The notes beneath the pieces are model-generated. The model made no database searches. It was not told where the DNA came from and worked only from the letters and a program-made list of their open reading frames with translations. 64,000 bases of DNA, taken from NCBI GenBank assembly GCA_013339895.1, contig JABACO010000007.1:519738-583737 (forward strand), given 5' to 3'. Shown here piece by piece: positions 35,675 to 47,665 of this stretch (position 1 is its first letter; each line of letters opens with the position of its first letter). The position numbers and the translations under genes were made by a program. The DNA comes from Ephydatia muelleri. Its lineage: Eukaryota > Porifera > Demospongiae > Spongillida > Spongillidae.

Positions 35675-38019
35675 ATGGACAGTACTAGCAGGAGAGACAA
35701 AAGTCCCGAAGATAAGTCGAGATCATCGTTTACACCCCAGGTCCGTGCTGCGGTGCGTCGCTTTATAAATGAGGTGGATCAGGAGGAAAGGGAGCCTATT
35801 AGTAAGAAGAAAGTCAGCACCATAGAAGGGCTGTGTGCGGCATACCAAGACAGTGTCAAAAACAAAAGAACTGGAGATCCATCAGGCTCGAATGCTGCTA
35901 AGAGGAGTAGAGAAGAAAAGGAAAATGGCAAGATGTTTGGAGTAAGACATGCACGCACACCTCCGGCAGAAACGATAACGTATACATGTATTTCTACTTC
36001 ATTTGCTATTAAGTGTTGCGCGATCTGCTATTATGTATATCACTATGCCTGGGTTTTTTTTGCATCCACCTCAATTAATTGAAGTCATGCAAATGCATGT
36101 ATATCGGCATTTCCAGTGCAGTGATTTTATTCATGTAGATGAATGTGTGCAGAATGAAAAAAAACAAGTCGGACGGGTATAAAAGACAAGGAGAAGTGCA
36201 CAGGGTGTCTGGGTTCATGCACGAAGATAACTACGACACAACTTTGCGCAAAGCTGTAGCGCCGCTGCTGGACAAGGCCGCAAATTATAATAAGTGTCAC
36301 CTCGTCATGGCCGGAGGCCGTGTCTCAAATCTGCCACTTATCAGCAAACAACGTCCGTGGAGCCTTGGCGGGTTTATGGAGGAGCTCGGGGGGTTTGAGA
36401 AAGGCAAGAGACTGGTTATTGGGGTGTATGTACCAAATGATGTAAGTTCACCACCTACATGGTGTTAAATATTCCACGTCACACTTAAACATGTACATTC
36501 CCTCCTTTTCAAAAGGACACCACTATAACTGACCACTCTGATAAAGATATTTTAATATCACCACCTCGTGCCAGTGAGTCTTCCTATAATGGGACAAGAG
36601 GCTATACAGTGACAAAACTAAATTCAATTTTATTGTTCATTGTATCCCTTTAATGATTACCACTGATTTAGGAAAGTCCCGTACATGTAATCCAACAGCT
36701 GACCACCACATCGACCTTTGCGCACATGAAGAATCAGGTTTGTGTAATTGCATGGGTTATACTGATCTCATTTTTAGTTTCATTAGCATCATCAGAACCA
36801 AGCCAAGCTTTAAACTTGCCCAAACCAGGTAAAGACAGTGAACTATGTGATAACACGGAATGTGATAATTTACGCAGTTACAGCACGAGAGAGACTTAAT
36901 GAGCTGGATCTTACAGAAGGTACAACTTAAATTAGATCACTGAAGATGTTTATCCATGCCGGTATACTTTATTATTTTCTTGTAAGATGGACTGCTGGTG
37001 CCATTAGAGAAGATTGAGATTGGGGCCAAAATTGGTGGTGGGACATTCGGGTCTGTACACAAAGGAATGTTGTTTGGGACTGATGTTGCCATCAAGATAG
37101 TCACAATTCCTGAGGGTGATGTAAAAAGGGAGGCTATGAAGGAAGTTGAAATATTAAAGTAGGTCATGCAATGTTATTGCTGTTATTAGTTAAGTATGTA
37201 TGCATTATCTTTTAGAAAGCTCAGGCACCCCAACATAGTAAATCTAATGGGGGTTTGCTATGAGGTGAGCCAGCTGCTTCTTGTCACAAATTACATCGAC
37301 GGAAGCAACCTACACCAAATTATTTTCTACAATTCATGTGACGTGAGTGAAACTGATATGTCATGCATGTCACCTAACAAACATGTTTATTTCCAGCTTG
37401 ATACACCTAAGAGGATTAACATATGCATTCAGATTGCAAAGGCTCTTGCATATATGCATGGTCGGGACCCTGTAATAATTCACCAAGATATAAAACCTGC
37501 AAATATAATGGTAAAACACCATGTGTTCATATATAGTCACATGAATCATTTCACATGCAGGTAACAAGCAGTGATCTGCATGTATTTGTCTGCGACCTTG
37601 GTGTGGCCAAGTTACAAAGCAAGTTAGCCATCCACAAGACGTCCAGAGGTCCAGGTGCTGGAACAGTAGCGTACAAGGCTCCTGAGATGTTTAGGGACTC
37701 AAGGCGTTCCACCCCAGTGGATATTTACTCCTTTGGTTGTGTAATTATCGAACTTTTTACAGGTAAAAGACTTATTTTAGTCTGCATTTGGCTGCTTGCC
37801 TTCACTCAATATTTTATTACAGGGAAAAGGGTATGGGGTGAATTGGATACATGCCAAATCACCTGTAAGATACTTGGTACCCGAGAGGATGACCCCCAGA
37901 CACCATCTTGCGAAGAAGTACCTGAAGAGCACAGAGAAATCTGTGCTCGCAGCACAGCTCTAGATGGATCAGATAGACCGTCTGCACAGGAGATGTTGGA
38001 ATATTTTAAGCTACAATGA
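35675..38019 (+). CDS. TKL-type protein kinase with novel N-terminal domain
   Basis: Exons: 35675-35941, 36139-36441, 36516-36573, one or more short exons between 36670 and 36920 that I cannot fix, 36987-37158, about 37215-37340, 37397-37509, 37561-37761 and 37822-38019. Residues 1-89 are charged and low in structure (SPEDKSRSSFTPQ...SKKKVS). Exon 2 is an unrecognised domain (NVCRMKKN...VSGF...TTLRKA...GGRVSNLPL) with a relative at 1773-2039. The kinase domain shows GGGTFGSV (glycine loop), VAIK (ATP lysine), HPNIVNLMGV, HQDIKPANIM (catalytic loop), CDLGVAK (DLG in place of DFG, as in many TKL kinases), GTVAYKAPE and DIYSFGCVIIELFTG. All catalytic residues are present, so it should be active on Ser/Thr. 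It lies within the 10.8-kb TIR unit, which is unusual for a host kinase. Confidence 0.8.
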
Positions 38020-38099
38020 CATGTGTATCATTGACAATGAAATAAAGAGCATTGATGATAAACAGCAAAAGCAAAACGAATGGGAGAGAAAAGACAAAC

Positions 38100-38196
38100 A
38101 CCAGCATGATGATGTAGTGCCAGTGTTCTCTGTTCCATGGTCACTTCGCATTCGTGAGGGGCACCTTGATTTATAATGATGGCATTTGGGTTGCAA

Positions 38197-38230
<34 letters not shown>

Positions 38231-38590
38231 AGTGATAACAATGCATCACCCTCCCTACAATTAGCACCACATAGGCCAGATTAACACTATATCAACCAAC
38301 ACCATGCAGTATGATTGGAGAGAGAGGGAGAAAGATGAGGATAATGGGAGAGAAAGAGAGAGCAAGAAATATAGGGGAAGGGGAGAGTGCATGTGGGAAT
38401 AAGTGTGGGAGGTGGGAAGATCATTACAAGGATTGTAATGGGGTTAGGTGGTGATCATGAAAGGTAACCTTCTAACTTAAGCAGCACATCCACATGGCAG
38501 GTAAAATGTAGCAACCATATTTGCTCTGGTCAACTCAAGCCAGATTATGTTACATGCTGCAAATCTGTGACAGAATTGCAACAAACTCCA
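38100..38590 (-). pseudogene. Inverted partial copy of the integrase-core gene
   Basis: Read on the minus strand, 38590-38100 repeats 34120-34810: the exon with GCTTGAGTTGACCAG, the LDALLKL-type exon, the GGTTGATATAGTGTTAATCT intron block, the CA tract, and the exon CACGAATGCGAAGTGACCAT. It holds only the middle of the gene, so it is a fragment. It lies directly behind the stop of the kinase gene. Confidence 0.85.
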
Positions 38591-38627
38591 AAATAAATCA
38601 CTTAACAATTTAAAACCACTCCTCCCC

Positions 38628-38880
38628 GTCATCTATCTCCTCTCCCTCCATCTCTCTCCATCCCTCCCTCCCTCCATCTCTCTCCCTCCCTCCCTCCATC
38701 CATCTCTCTCCCTCCCTCCATCTTTCTCTCTCCCTCCCTCCCTCCATCTCTCTCCATCCCTCCCTCCCTCCATCTCTCACCTTCCCTCCCTCCCTCCATC
38801 TCTCTCCTTCCCTCCCTCCCTACATCTCTCTCCTACCCTCCTACCCTCCTACCCTCCTCCACTTACTCCTTCCCTCTCTT
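38628..38880. repeat. CCCTCC/CATCTCTCT low-complexity tract
   Basis: About 250 bases of CTCCCTCCCTCCATCTCT variants. A TG tract follows at 39008-39100. Confidence 0.85.
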
Positions 38881-39509
38881 ATCTCAGATGTGCTCGTGAT
38901 CAGCACTGGTGCTCACAGGCTTCTCCGTGGCGACCAGACACGCATCTGCAAGATGTGGTTATGTGTTATGTCCCTGATAATACCAAACTCATAAAAATAT
39001 ATGTAGTGTGTGCGTGCGTGTGTGTGTGTGTGCGTGTGTGTGTGTGTGTGTGTGTGCGTGTTTGCGTGTGTTTGTGTGTGGGTGCATGCATGTGTGTCTG
39101 TGGGATGTGTAAATGTGTGAGTGTGCATGCACATGAAGGTGGTGTACATGTAGATGAAAGGAATGGTTAGGGAGGATAGGAGAAAGTGTAAGATATATAC
39201 AGGCAAGTATTTGTGAACATATTGGCAGACTGGTCACAGCTGTAGTGCTCTTCCCCAGCCCTTCGATATGAAAATCAACATGAGTCCTATTTGGAGATCT
39301 AAACGTACTTACATGGTTCTTAAAACCAACACAAACGCAGACTGAGCTCGTCGTTTCACAATGAGCATCTTATGGGTCATGTATGGGAAAAGCGAACATA
39401 TGTATACGGCAGTTGTTACACACACACACACACACACACATGTACACACATACACACACACACGCACGCACACACACACACACATACACACGCACAGACG
39501 CACACACAC

Positions 39510-40157
39510 GCACAATCACACAATGTAGGCCTATGTCATACCCGACTGCAACGTAATGGACTGTGTGCAAATACGTCAAAATCACGCCTGTATTCTTGTG
39601 CTGTCTCCAGTATTTTAAGATAAGCCCTGCACGGAGATTGGTTACTTGGCGTCATAGTGAACACGCAGTGTCGGTACGTACCTTCAACTGCACGGTCTTC
39701 TCGGTGCATTCCTCCAGCCAGACACGTTTGTACGTTTCTCCCTTAGCGGCAACGTGAACTCGCCTGGTCGATAGTTTTAATAGTTATAGGCCCTATAATG
39801 TTTTGTGTTTAAAATATTATTAAACGACTGAAGTGCAATGTTTTAGAACGACTTACGTGCAATGTTTTAGAACGACTTACGGGCAATGTTTTAGGTAAAA
39901 ATCGTGTTTTGTTTTGCAACGTATGACGTGATTTGTTTAATGTTAATATCGATGTTATGTCCGGACACGCAAACCGCATTTTGTTTTGCAACGTATGACG
40001 TGAATTGTTTAATGTCCGGACACGCAAATCGCCTTTTGTTATTTGTTTAAACCCGAAACCCGTGTTAGTGGTCAGTGTATAACCACAAAACCGGCCGACG
40101 TGTAATGCGCAAAACCCACAAGTGTGCAGTGTTTGCTCGCGACCTCCAGGGCCACCG
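39510..40157 (-). repeat. Right terminal inverted repeat of the 10.8-kb unit
   Basis: Reverse complement of the left arm, ending in CCACCG followed by TA. Differences by eye are few (for example one short stretch near 39985-40015 repeats GACGTGAATTGTTTAATGTC where the left arm is shorter). Confidence 0.95.
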
Positions 40158-40343
40158 TACTGGCATCATCGTAATGGCATATTCTCACACACTCAAGTAC
40201 ACACTACACTTGCACATACCAGATGGTTATACATGTACAATAAACCTCTCTGGTAACGATGGTACACACATTGTGACATGCACATGCATTCAGTCTATTC
40301 CATGTATTAAACTGCTGTTGTACATGCCACTGATTTGATGTCT

Positions 40344-40545
40344 AGCAGGAAGTCAGAATGGATGATGCGTGCCTACCCCATAAGACAGTGAGTGTGGAGA
40401 ACTGGCTCAGCCCAAAAGGGAAGAAACGAGGAAAACTGATCAAAGAGAAGCTGCACAAGGACATAGTCCAGTCTTCATCCAGGGACTCCTCTGTTGTCCT
40501 AGTGCGAAGAAAGGATATGGCTCTGCACGCTTCTGTGGAGGACTA
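40344..40545 (+). other. Possible terminal exon of an unrecognised gene (right copy of direct duplication)
   Basis: After TGATGTCTAG the frame reads VRMDDACLPHKTVSVENWLS, PKGKKRGKLIKEKLHKDIV, QSSSRDSSVVLVRRKDMALH and stops at 40544, just inside the minisatellite. The first 86 bases are duplicated at 27522-27607. The protein is not recognised. Because the first part is preserved as the same reading frame in both copies, it may have coded once. Confidence 0.35.
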
Positions 40546-41545
40546 ACACCGGCCTGCATGAGGGTGCAAAGGGATGCTGGAGGACTAACACCGGCCTGCA
40601 TGAGGGTGCAAAGGGATGCTGGGGGACTAACACCGGCCTGCATGAGGGGGCAAAGGGATGCTGGAGGACTAACACCGGCCTGCATAAGGGTGCAAAGGGA
40701 TGCTGGAGGACTTAACACCGGCCTGCATGAGGGTGCAAAGGGATGCTGGAGGACTTAACACCGGCCTGCATGAGGGTGCAAAGGGATGCTGGAGGACTAA
40801 CACCGGCCTGCTTGAGGGTGCAAAGGGATGCTGGAGGACTAACACCGGCCTGCATGAGGGTGCAAAGGGATGCTGGAGGACTAACACCGGCCTGCATGAG
40901 GATGCAAAGGGATGCTGGAGGACTAACACCGGCCTGCATGAGGATGCAAAGGGATGCTGGAGGACTAACACCGGCCTGCATGAGGGTGCAAAGGGATGCT
41001 GGAGGACTAACACCGGCCTGCATGAGGGTTGCAAATGCTGGAGGACTAACACCGGCCTGCATGAGGGTGCAAAGGGATGCTGGAGGACTAACACCGGCCT
41101 GCATGAGGGTGCAAAGGGATGCTGGAGGACTAACACCGGCCTGCATGAGGGTGCAAAGGGATGCTGGAGGACTAACACCGGCCTGCATGAGGGGGCAAAG
41201 GGATGCTGGAGGACTAACACCGGCCTGCATAAGGGTGCAAAGGGATGCTGGAGGACTAACATCGGCCTGCATGAGGGTGCAAAGGGATGCTGGAGGACTT
41301 AACACCGGCCTGCATGAGGGTGCAAAGGGATGCTGGAGGACTAACACCGGCCTGCTTGAGGATGCAAAGGGATGCTGGAGGACTAACACCGGCCTGCTTG
41401 AGGGTGCAAAGGGATGCTGGAGGACTAACACCGGCCTGCATAAGGGTGCAAAGGGATGCTGGAGGACTAACACCGGCCTGCATGAGGGGGCAAAGGGATG
41501 CTGGAGGACTAACATCGGCCTGCATGAGGGTGCAAAGGGATGCTC
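40541..41545. repeat. 42-base minisatellite, about 24 copies
   Basis: The unit contains GGAGGACTAACACCGGCCTG then CATGAGGGTGCAAAGGGATG then CT; variants have CTTGAGG, AAGGG or GATGC. One unit near 41030 is shortened. Units of 42 and 43 bases alternate the frame, so the long open frames over it are not evidence of coding. Confidence 0.95.
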
Positions 41546-41737
41546 CCTGCTTGGAAGCTCTCCATCTGTCTGTATTAGAATGTATGATGACATGCTTGTG
41601 CAACTGCACATTCCCTCATGCACATTCACTATATTAGTATAATTATACATTGGTAGGTAATGATGGCCCAGCAGTGTATACATTGGCTCAGCACAACTGG
41701 AATATCATGCTTGACACAAGTTAGCTATATCGTGACT

Positions 41738-41842
41738 GGATCAGTGTTGTATCAATGTTGTATCAGTGTTGTATCAGTGTTGTATCAGTGTTGTATCAGT
41801 GTTGTATCAGTGTTGTATCAGTGTTGTATCAGTGTTGTATCA
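41738..41842. repeat. 11-base minisatellite GTGTTGTATCA, about nine copies
   Basis: Perfect tandem GTGTTGTATCA with single changes at each end. The following 41843-42650 has no recognised gene. Confidence 0.9.
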
Positions 41843-42659
41843 ATATTGCTATGCATGTTGATAAAAGCAGAGCATGATGTGCATGATGTGGTATCTGTGT
41901 AAATGTGATTTAGCGACTCAAAGAGATTCATCAATACAATGATGCAGCAGAAGCACGGCGTACTTCAAGTTTACACCACTAGCGAATAACCAGGTTGTGA
42001 TGATCTCACGCATTGCTTAATTAAGTTTGATCCCGGGAGGGCTACCAATGAGGATCCCGAACCAAATGGAGAAGTGGTACAGGATTTGATGATGGAGCTG
42101 CATGGACTACCAGAACTTTCATGTACATATTGAGATGTGTGTGTGTATGTGTGTGTTTTTGTGTGTGGGTGGGTCCCTATGTATGAATGTGTGTCTGTGT
42201 GTGCAGTAAAATCAATGTTGGTATGCGTATGCATGATCTGTTGTATTTCTATTGCACGTGTATTTTATATTTTATATTATACAGGTATAATATTTTAATT
42301 CTGTACAGTGACAGATCTCATGCAATGGACATAGAATGGTCTGTTACCAGTATGACGTTCATGTGTGATGGGACTAAAAGCTTACCGCTTTGCTCGCAGT
42401 CCCAATGAAACACATGCATGAGTGCCCAAACCTCTGGTGCTATGTTATTTCTGTACAGCATTTCAGCGTAAGGCTGGTTACAGACCGTGCTCTGTGATAT
42501 TGTCTCCGGCAAAGAACAACTCATGCACAATATGCAGCTGTATAGTGTAGCAATGGAATAGTAGTTTCATGCAAAAGTTGCGTATGCATCAAACCGTAAA
42601 TGCAGTATACGCTGCATGTGGGCTATGTCAAGCAATTATATTGGTTTATTTAACGCGGT

Positions 42660-42721
42660 AGTCTATCACGTGATCGTGGTACGTCACTCGTGGGATCGGG
42701 CACGAGGAGAACAAAAGAAGT
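42660..42721 (+). promoter_or_regulatory. Likely proximal promoter of CDK5RAP3
   Basis: Within 60 bases of the start codon lie TCACGTGA (E-box CACGTG, 42667-42674) and TACGTCAC (half CRE, about 42680-42687). Both are common near housekeeping and stress-response starts. The assignment is inference; no TATA box is seen. Confidence 0.35.
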
Positions 42722-45700
42722 ATGTCCTCCGGTGATGCAGACGAACAGCTGTTCCCGATAGATATCCATTACTACAAACTGATAGGTTGGTAGGTTCGCG
42801 TGACTCTACCTCACAGGAACGTGCCTCACACCCTCCACACATGCGCCAGACTGGCTGGTCGATAGACGTCATTGCGACTTGAAATGGCTGAACGAGGCAC
42901 GTGAGATACAGGGGCGTGTCAAGAGGGCTCTTGGAGACCTCCCAGAACAGATCAAGAGAGCCTTGCACGTGACAGGTGGGAGATGCCCACGTGTTGTGGA
43001 CAAGTGCTAACAGGAATGTTTGCGATCTGGTGCCCAGACCTCCACTATTATGACTGTATAGACGTGGTGGAGCGGCTCAAGGTATTGGATGGGGACGAGA
43101 AGACACTCTTTGGACAGTACAACTCACCTAGACTAAAAGTTAGTGTCCAATATGAATATGAATACACATATACATTTGTGTGTGTGTGTACATGTGCGTG
43201 TGTGTGTGTGTGTGCTTCGATCTCAGCTATGCTCACACTTCTGTTTCCATGGCAACATAAGTGATGGTTTTGTATAAATGTGTGTGTACATGTGTGTGTA
43301 CATGTGTGTGTACATGTGTGTGTACATGTGTGTGTACATGTGTGTGTGCATGTGTGTGTGCATGTGTGTGCATGTGTGTGCATGTGTGTGTACATGTGTG
43401 TGTACATGTGTGTGTACATGTGTGTGTACATGTGTGTGTGCATGTGTGTGTGCATTGTGTGCTGTGTGTGCATGTGTGTGTACATGTGTGTGTACATGTG
43501 TGTGTACATGTGTGTGTGCATGTGTGTGTGCATGCGTGTGTGCATGTGTGTGTACATGTGTGTGTACATGTGTGTGTACATGTGTGTGTGCATGTGTGTG
43601 TGCATGTGTGTGTGCATGTGTGTGTGCATGTGTGTGTACATGTGTGTGTACATGTGTGTGTACATGTGTGTGTACATGTTGTGTACATGTGTGTGTGCAT
43701 GTGTGTGTGCATGTGTGTGTGCATGTGTGTGTGCATGTGTGTGTACATGTGTGTGTGCATGTGTGTGTACATGTGTGTGTACATGTGTGTGTACATGTGT
43801 GTGTACATGTGTGTGTACATGTGTGTGTGCATGTGTGTGTGCATGTGTGTGTGCATGTGTGTGTGCATGTGTGTGTACATGTGTGTGTACATGTGTGTGT
43901 GCATGTGTGTGTACATGTGTGTGCATGTGTGTGTGCATGTGTGTGTACATGTGTGTGTGCATGTGTGTGTACATGTGTGTGCATGTGTGTGTACATGTGT
44001 GTGTACATGTGTGTGTGCATGTGTGTGTGCATGTGTGTGTGCATGTGTGTGTGCATGTGTGTGTACATGTGTGTGTACATGTGTGTGTACATGTGTGTGC
44101 ATGTGTGTGTGCATGTGTGTGTGCATGTGTGTGTACATGTGTGTGTACATGTGTGTGTGCATGTGTGTGTGCATGTGTGTGTGCATGTGTGTGTACATGT
44201 GTGTGTACATGTGTGTGTACATGTGTGTGTGCATGTGTGTGTGCATGTGTGTGTGCATGTGTGTGTGCATGTGTGTGTACATGTGTGTACATGTGTGTGT
44301 ACATGTGTGTACATGTGTGTGTACATGTGTGTGTGCATGTGTGTGTGCATGTGTGTGTGCATGTGTGTGTGCATGTGTGTACATGTGTGTGTACATGTGT
44401 GTGTACATGTGTGTGTACATGTGTGTGTACATGTGTGTGTGCATGTGTGTGTGCATGTGTGTGTGCATGTGTGTGTACATGTGTGTGTACATGTGTGTGT
44501 GCATGTGTGTACATGTGTGTGTGCATGTGTGTGCATGTGTGTGTACATGTGTGTGTGCATGTGTGTACATGTGTGTGTGCATGTGTGTGTGCATGTGTGT
44601 GTACATGTGTGTGTACATGTGTGTGTGCATGTGTGTGTGCATGTGTGTGTGCATGTGTGTGCATGTGTGTGTACATGTGTGTGGTCATGCATGTGTCAGT
44701 GGTGTACATGTGTGTGTGTGTACATGTGTGTGTGCATGTGTGGTGCATGTGTGTACATGTGATGTGTGTGTGCATGTGTGTGTGCATGTGTGTGTCATGT
44801 GTGTGTGCATGTGTGTACATGTGTGTGTGCATGTGTGTTGTACATGTGTGTGTCATGTGTGGTCATGTGTGTGTGCATGTGTGGTGCATGTGTGTGTACA
44901 TGTGTGTGTGCATGTGTGTATATGATTGTATGCTTATGTCTACCATTGTTGGAGTAATGTAATATTTACAAGATGCTAGAAAGCTCCCTTCAGTTACTCA
45001 TAGATTATATACGGAAGGGATTGGAAATGGGACGTTTTAACACCAATTAACAGGTTCCATCAGTGTAGTAGAAAATAAAATGGCGGAATCAATGGATTGC
45101 GATGCAGTAACTGTTGTTGGTAACAAAGAGTTGTGCGTAGGGTGACACATGCACTTTCCTATGTCTAGACAGAAAGTCTATCCTATTGGATGCTGTACAT
45201 CAAGTTTTAGTAATTGAGAGTCGCAATCGCCAGTGTCCTCCCATTCACACCTGAGTTCCAACGAGAAAAAACAAAAGACTATTTAGTGTGGAAGTACGTT
45301 GTCCACACACCAGGTCGTTGTCGTTCATATGATCAGTACACAACCAGACAAACGAATAAAATAGGCCTCAGCACGCACTGCACGCCCACAACCGCACACA
45401 TGTCCAAATGGTTATCGGCGACTTTTTTATCAGTGTACTACATGTAAGTGAAACAGAGACAAAAACTATAGAGTTCGATTTTTCTTAGTAAGATCCCGTC
45501 GATTATGCACAAAATTAGCCAATGCGATGAAGCTATCGTTTCCTTTACGCCCACAAAGGCATTGCTAACAGACGAACGCGGGTCTAATGAAAAGCTCGCG
45601 TCTGAATACATTTACAGTCAGAAACACGCATTTCTTAATATCCATACCTCTCAAACAAGTTGTAGGATACAAGAGAAAGCCTCAAACTAGACAAATAACT

Positions 45701-47597
45701 GTGCTGTTCGAACAAGTTATAGTAACGTGGTCGCTAAGAAAGTGTTAATTGATACTACACTGACGGCCCGAAGCTTGGATAATGCAATGTATTGTAGCAC
45801 GTGATCCGTTTCCAATCCCTTCCGTAGATTTACTTCTGTTTCTCCTCCTCCCCCCTCCAACCTTAGGAATGGGCGGACATCTTAAAGCAATATGAGAAGA
45901 AGAATATTTATCTTGGTATGAATGTTGGATGTACGGTGTGCAATTTAATGGGTTTACTGGCTGTGTGGCTGTGTGGGGGTGTGGCTGTGTGGGGATGTTG
46001 CGGTATGGGTGTATGGCTGTGTGGGGGTGTGGTATGGCTCGATGGGGTGTGGTTGTATGGAGGTGTGGCTGTATGGGGTGTGGGGGTATGGGGGTGTGGC
46101 TTTCATACTAATGTGAACAGAACGGCTGTCCCATTCCAGTGCATGTTCAGAAATACGGCTAGTTATTAAGGGTGTCTGCTGTTTATTGGATGTAATTATT
46201 ACAATGTTATGCAATGCCTTGCAATGAACATGGGATGTGATTATAGGCCTCAGGGGGAGGAGCCCAGTGTACCCCTCATGGCGGTGGATTGAGGAATGCA
46301 CGTACTCACATGTATATGAACACACACATGCACACACACATGCACACGCACATGCACACACACACATGCACACACACATTCAGCAGAGTGTGCTCAGATT
46401 CTGATTCGTAATGTGAAGTACGAGGTGCCTGCATTGAGACAACAGATCTCCAAATGTCATTCCACTCAACGTGTAAGTCATGTGATGTCTTGTGACACAC
46501 TAATCACAATCAGGTCACATGACTTTGATGGTTGCCGGGTGCTACAGGACTGTGAACGCAAGGAGGGGGAGTGTCTAGCTTCTGTGACCACATTACGTAA
46601 TAAATTCCAGGTGTCCTGTAAAGAAATGAACATATCGGTGAGCTGGGATGGGGAGGAGGGAGGATGAGTAAGTGGGCTTTAGTTAGAGCAGTTTGTTAGA
46701 CATTCACCAACAAGTGGTCAATCTACATTGTGGTGATCATGTAATAGGCATTAGGTCATGATGGAGACATACATGTGGGGCTGTTCATGTTTCCATATAA
46801 GGAGTTTTTTTGCTATGTAAGACGAAAAACAGTTATAAATCAACCTGTATTCAATTCTACTGCAGTTCAACTAAATAAAAATGATTAGATTTTTAATCAA
46901 GTTACTGCAAGAGAACAACACAGATGGGTAAAGTACCTCGGGCTCATGTGACATGTCATGTGATGTCTGTTCAGAGTTACCTGTAGTGTGTATTCTTAGC
47001 TTGACTAACAGCTGACCACGCCCCTGCCACACCCCCAGGGCGAGAGGGTGAGGGAAGAGCTGAGGTCTCTGGTTAATGAGCTTCCAGGCGTATACAGAGA
47101 CACGATGGTCGTCCTTCCCTCTGTCATGGATGCCATGGCGGGATACGAGGCCTTCACACGGACCATACACAACAGGTGAGGGTGGACTGGGGAGGAGGGT
47201 GGGATACGAGGCCTTCACACGGACCATACACAACAGGTGAGGGGTGGACTGGGGAGGAGGGTGGGATACGAGGCCTTCACACGGACCATACACAACAGGT
47301 GAGGGTGGACTGGGGAGGAGGGTGGGATACGAGGCCTTCACACGGACCATACACAACAGGTGAGGGGTGGACTGGGGAGGAGGGTGGGATACGAGGCCTT
47401 CACACGGACCATACACAACAGGTGAGGGGTGGACTGGGGAGGAGGGTGGGATACGAGGCCTTCACACGGACCATACACAAGAGGTAGGGTGGACTGGGGA
47501 GGAGGGATGTGATTGGGGGCCTAGAAATTATCTATACTTTGTACGCACGATTTTGAGGGGGGAGAGTGGTTGAGGCTCTAGCTGCGTGTGTGTGTGC

Positions 47598-47665
<68 letters not shown>

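Larger units (their letters stand above)
29386..40157. mobile_element. 10.8-kb TIR-bounded unit with TA target duplication, carrying integrase-core and kinase genes
   Basis: The left arm starting CGGTGGCCCTGGAGGTCGCG is repeated in inverted orientation at the right end, and the arms stay near-identical for about 640 bases each. TA stands immediately outside both ends (29384-29385, 40158-40159). Inside lie a zinc-finger/RING transposase-like gene (30844-33187), an integrase-core gene (33882-35576), a TKL kinase gene (35675-38019) and an inverted partial copy of the integrase gene (about 38100-38590). Long TIRs plus an integrase-type recombinase fit a large DNA transposon; no polymerase, protease or capsid gene is seen, so a Polinton is not supported. 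Alternatively the arms are two separate non-autonomous elements flanking host genes. The near-identity of the arms favours a recent event. Confidence 0.65.

Noticed and set aside
29386-40157. Polinton/Maverick
   Set aside because: Long TIRs and an integrase fit superficially, but no DNA polymerase B, protease, ATPase or capsid gene is seen and the integrase type is different.
40669-41683. Frames of 200-320 residues over the 42-bp minisatellite
   Set aside because: Open in several frames on both strands at once, as expected from a repeat whose unit is a multiple of three and has no stops; no flanking gene structure.
43048-44962. Very long open frames on both strands (HTHT and MCVC repeats)
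   Set aside because: They lie entirely on the TG/CATG satellite in a CDK5RAP3 intron; low-complexity repeats free of stops in all frames.
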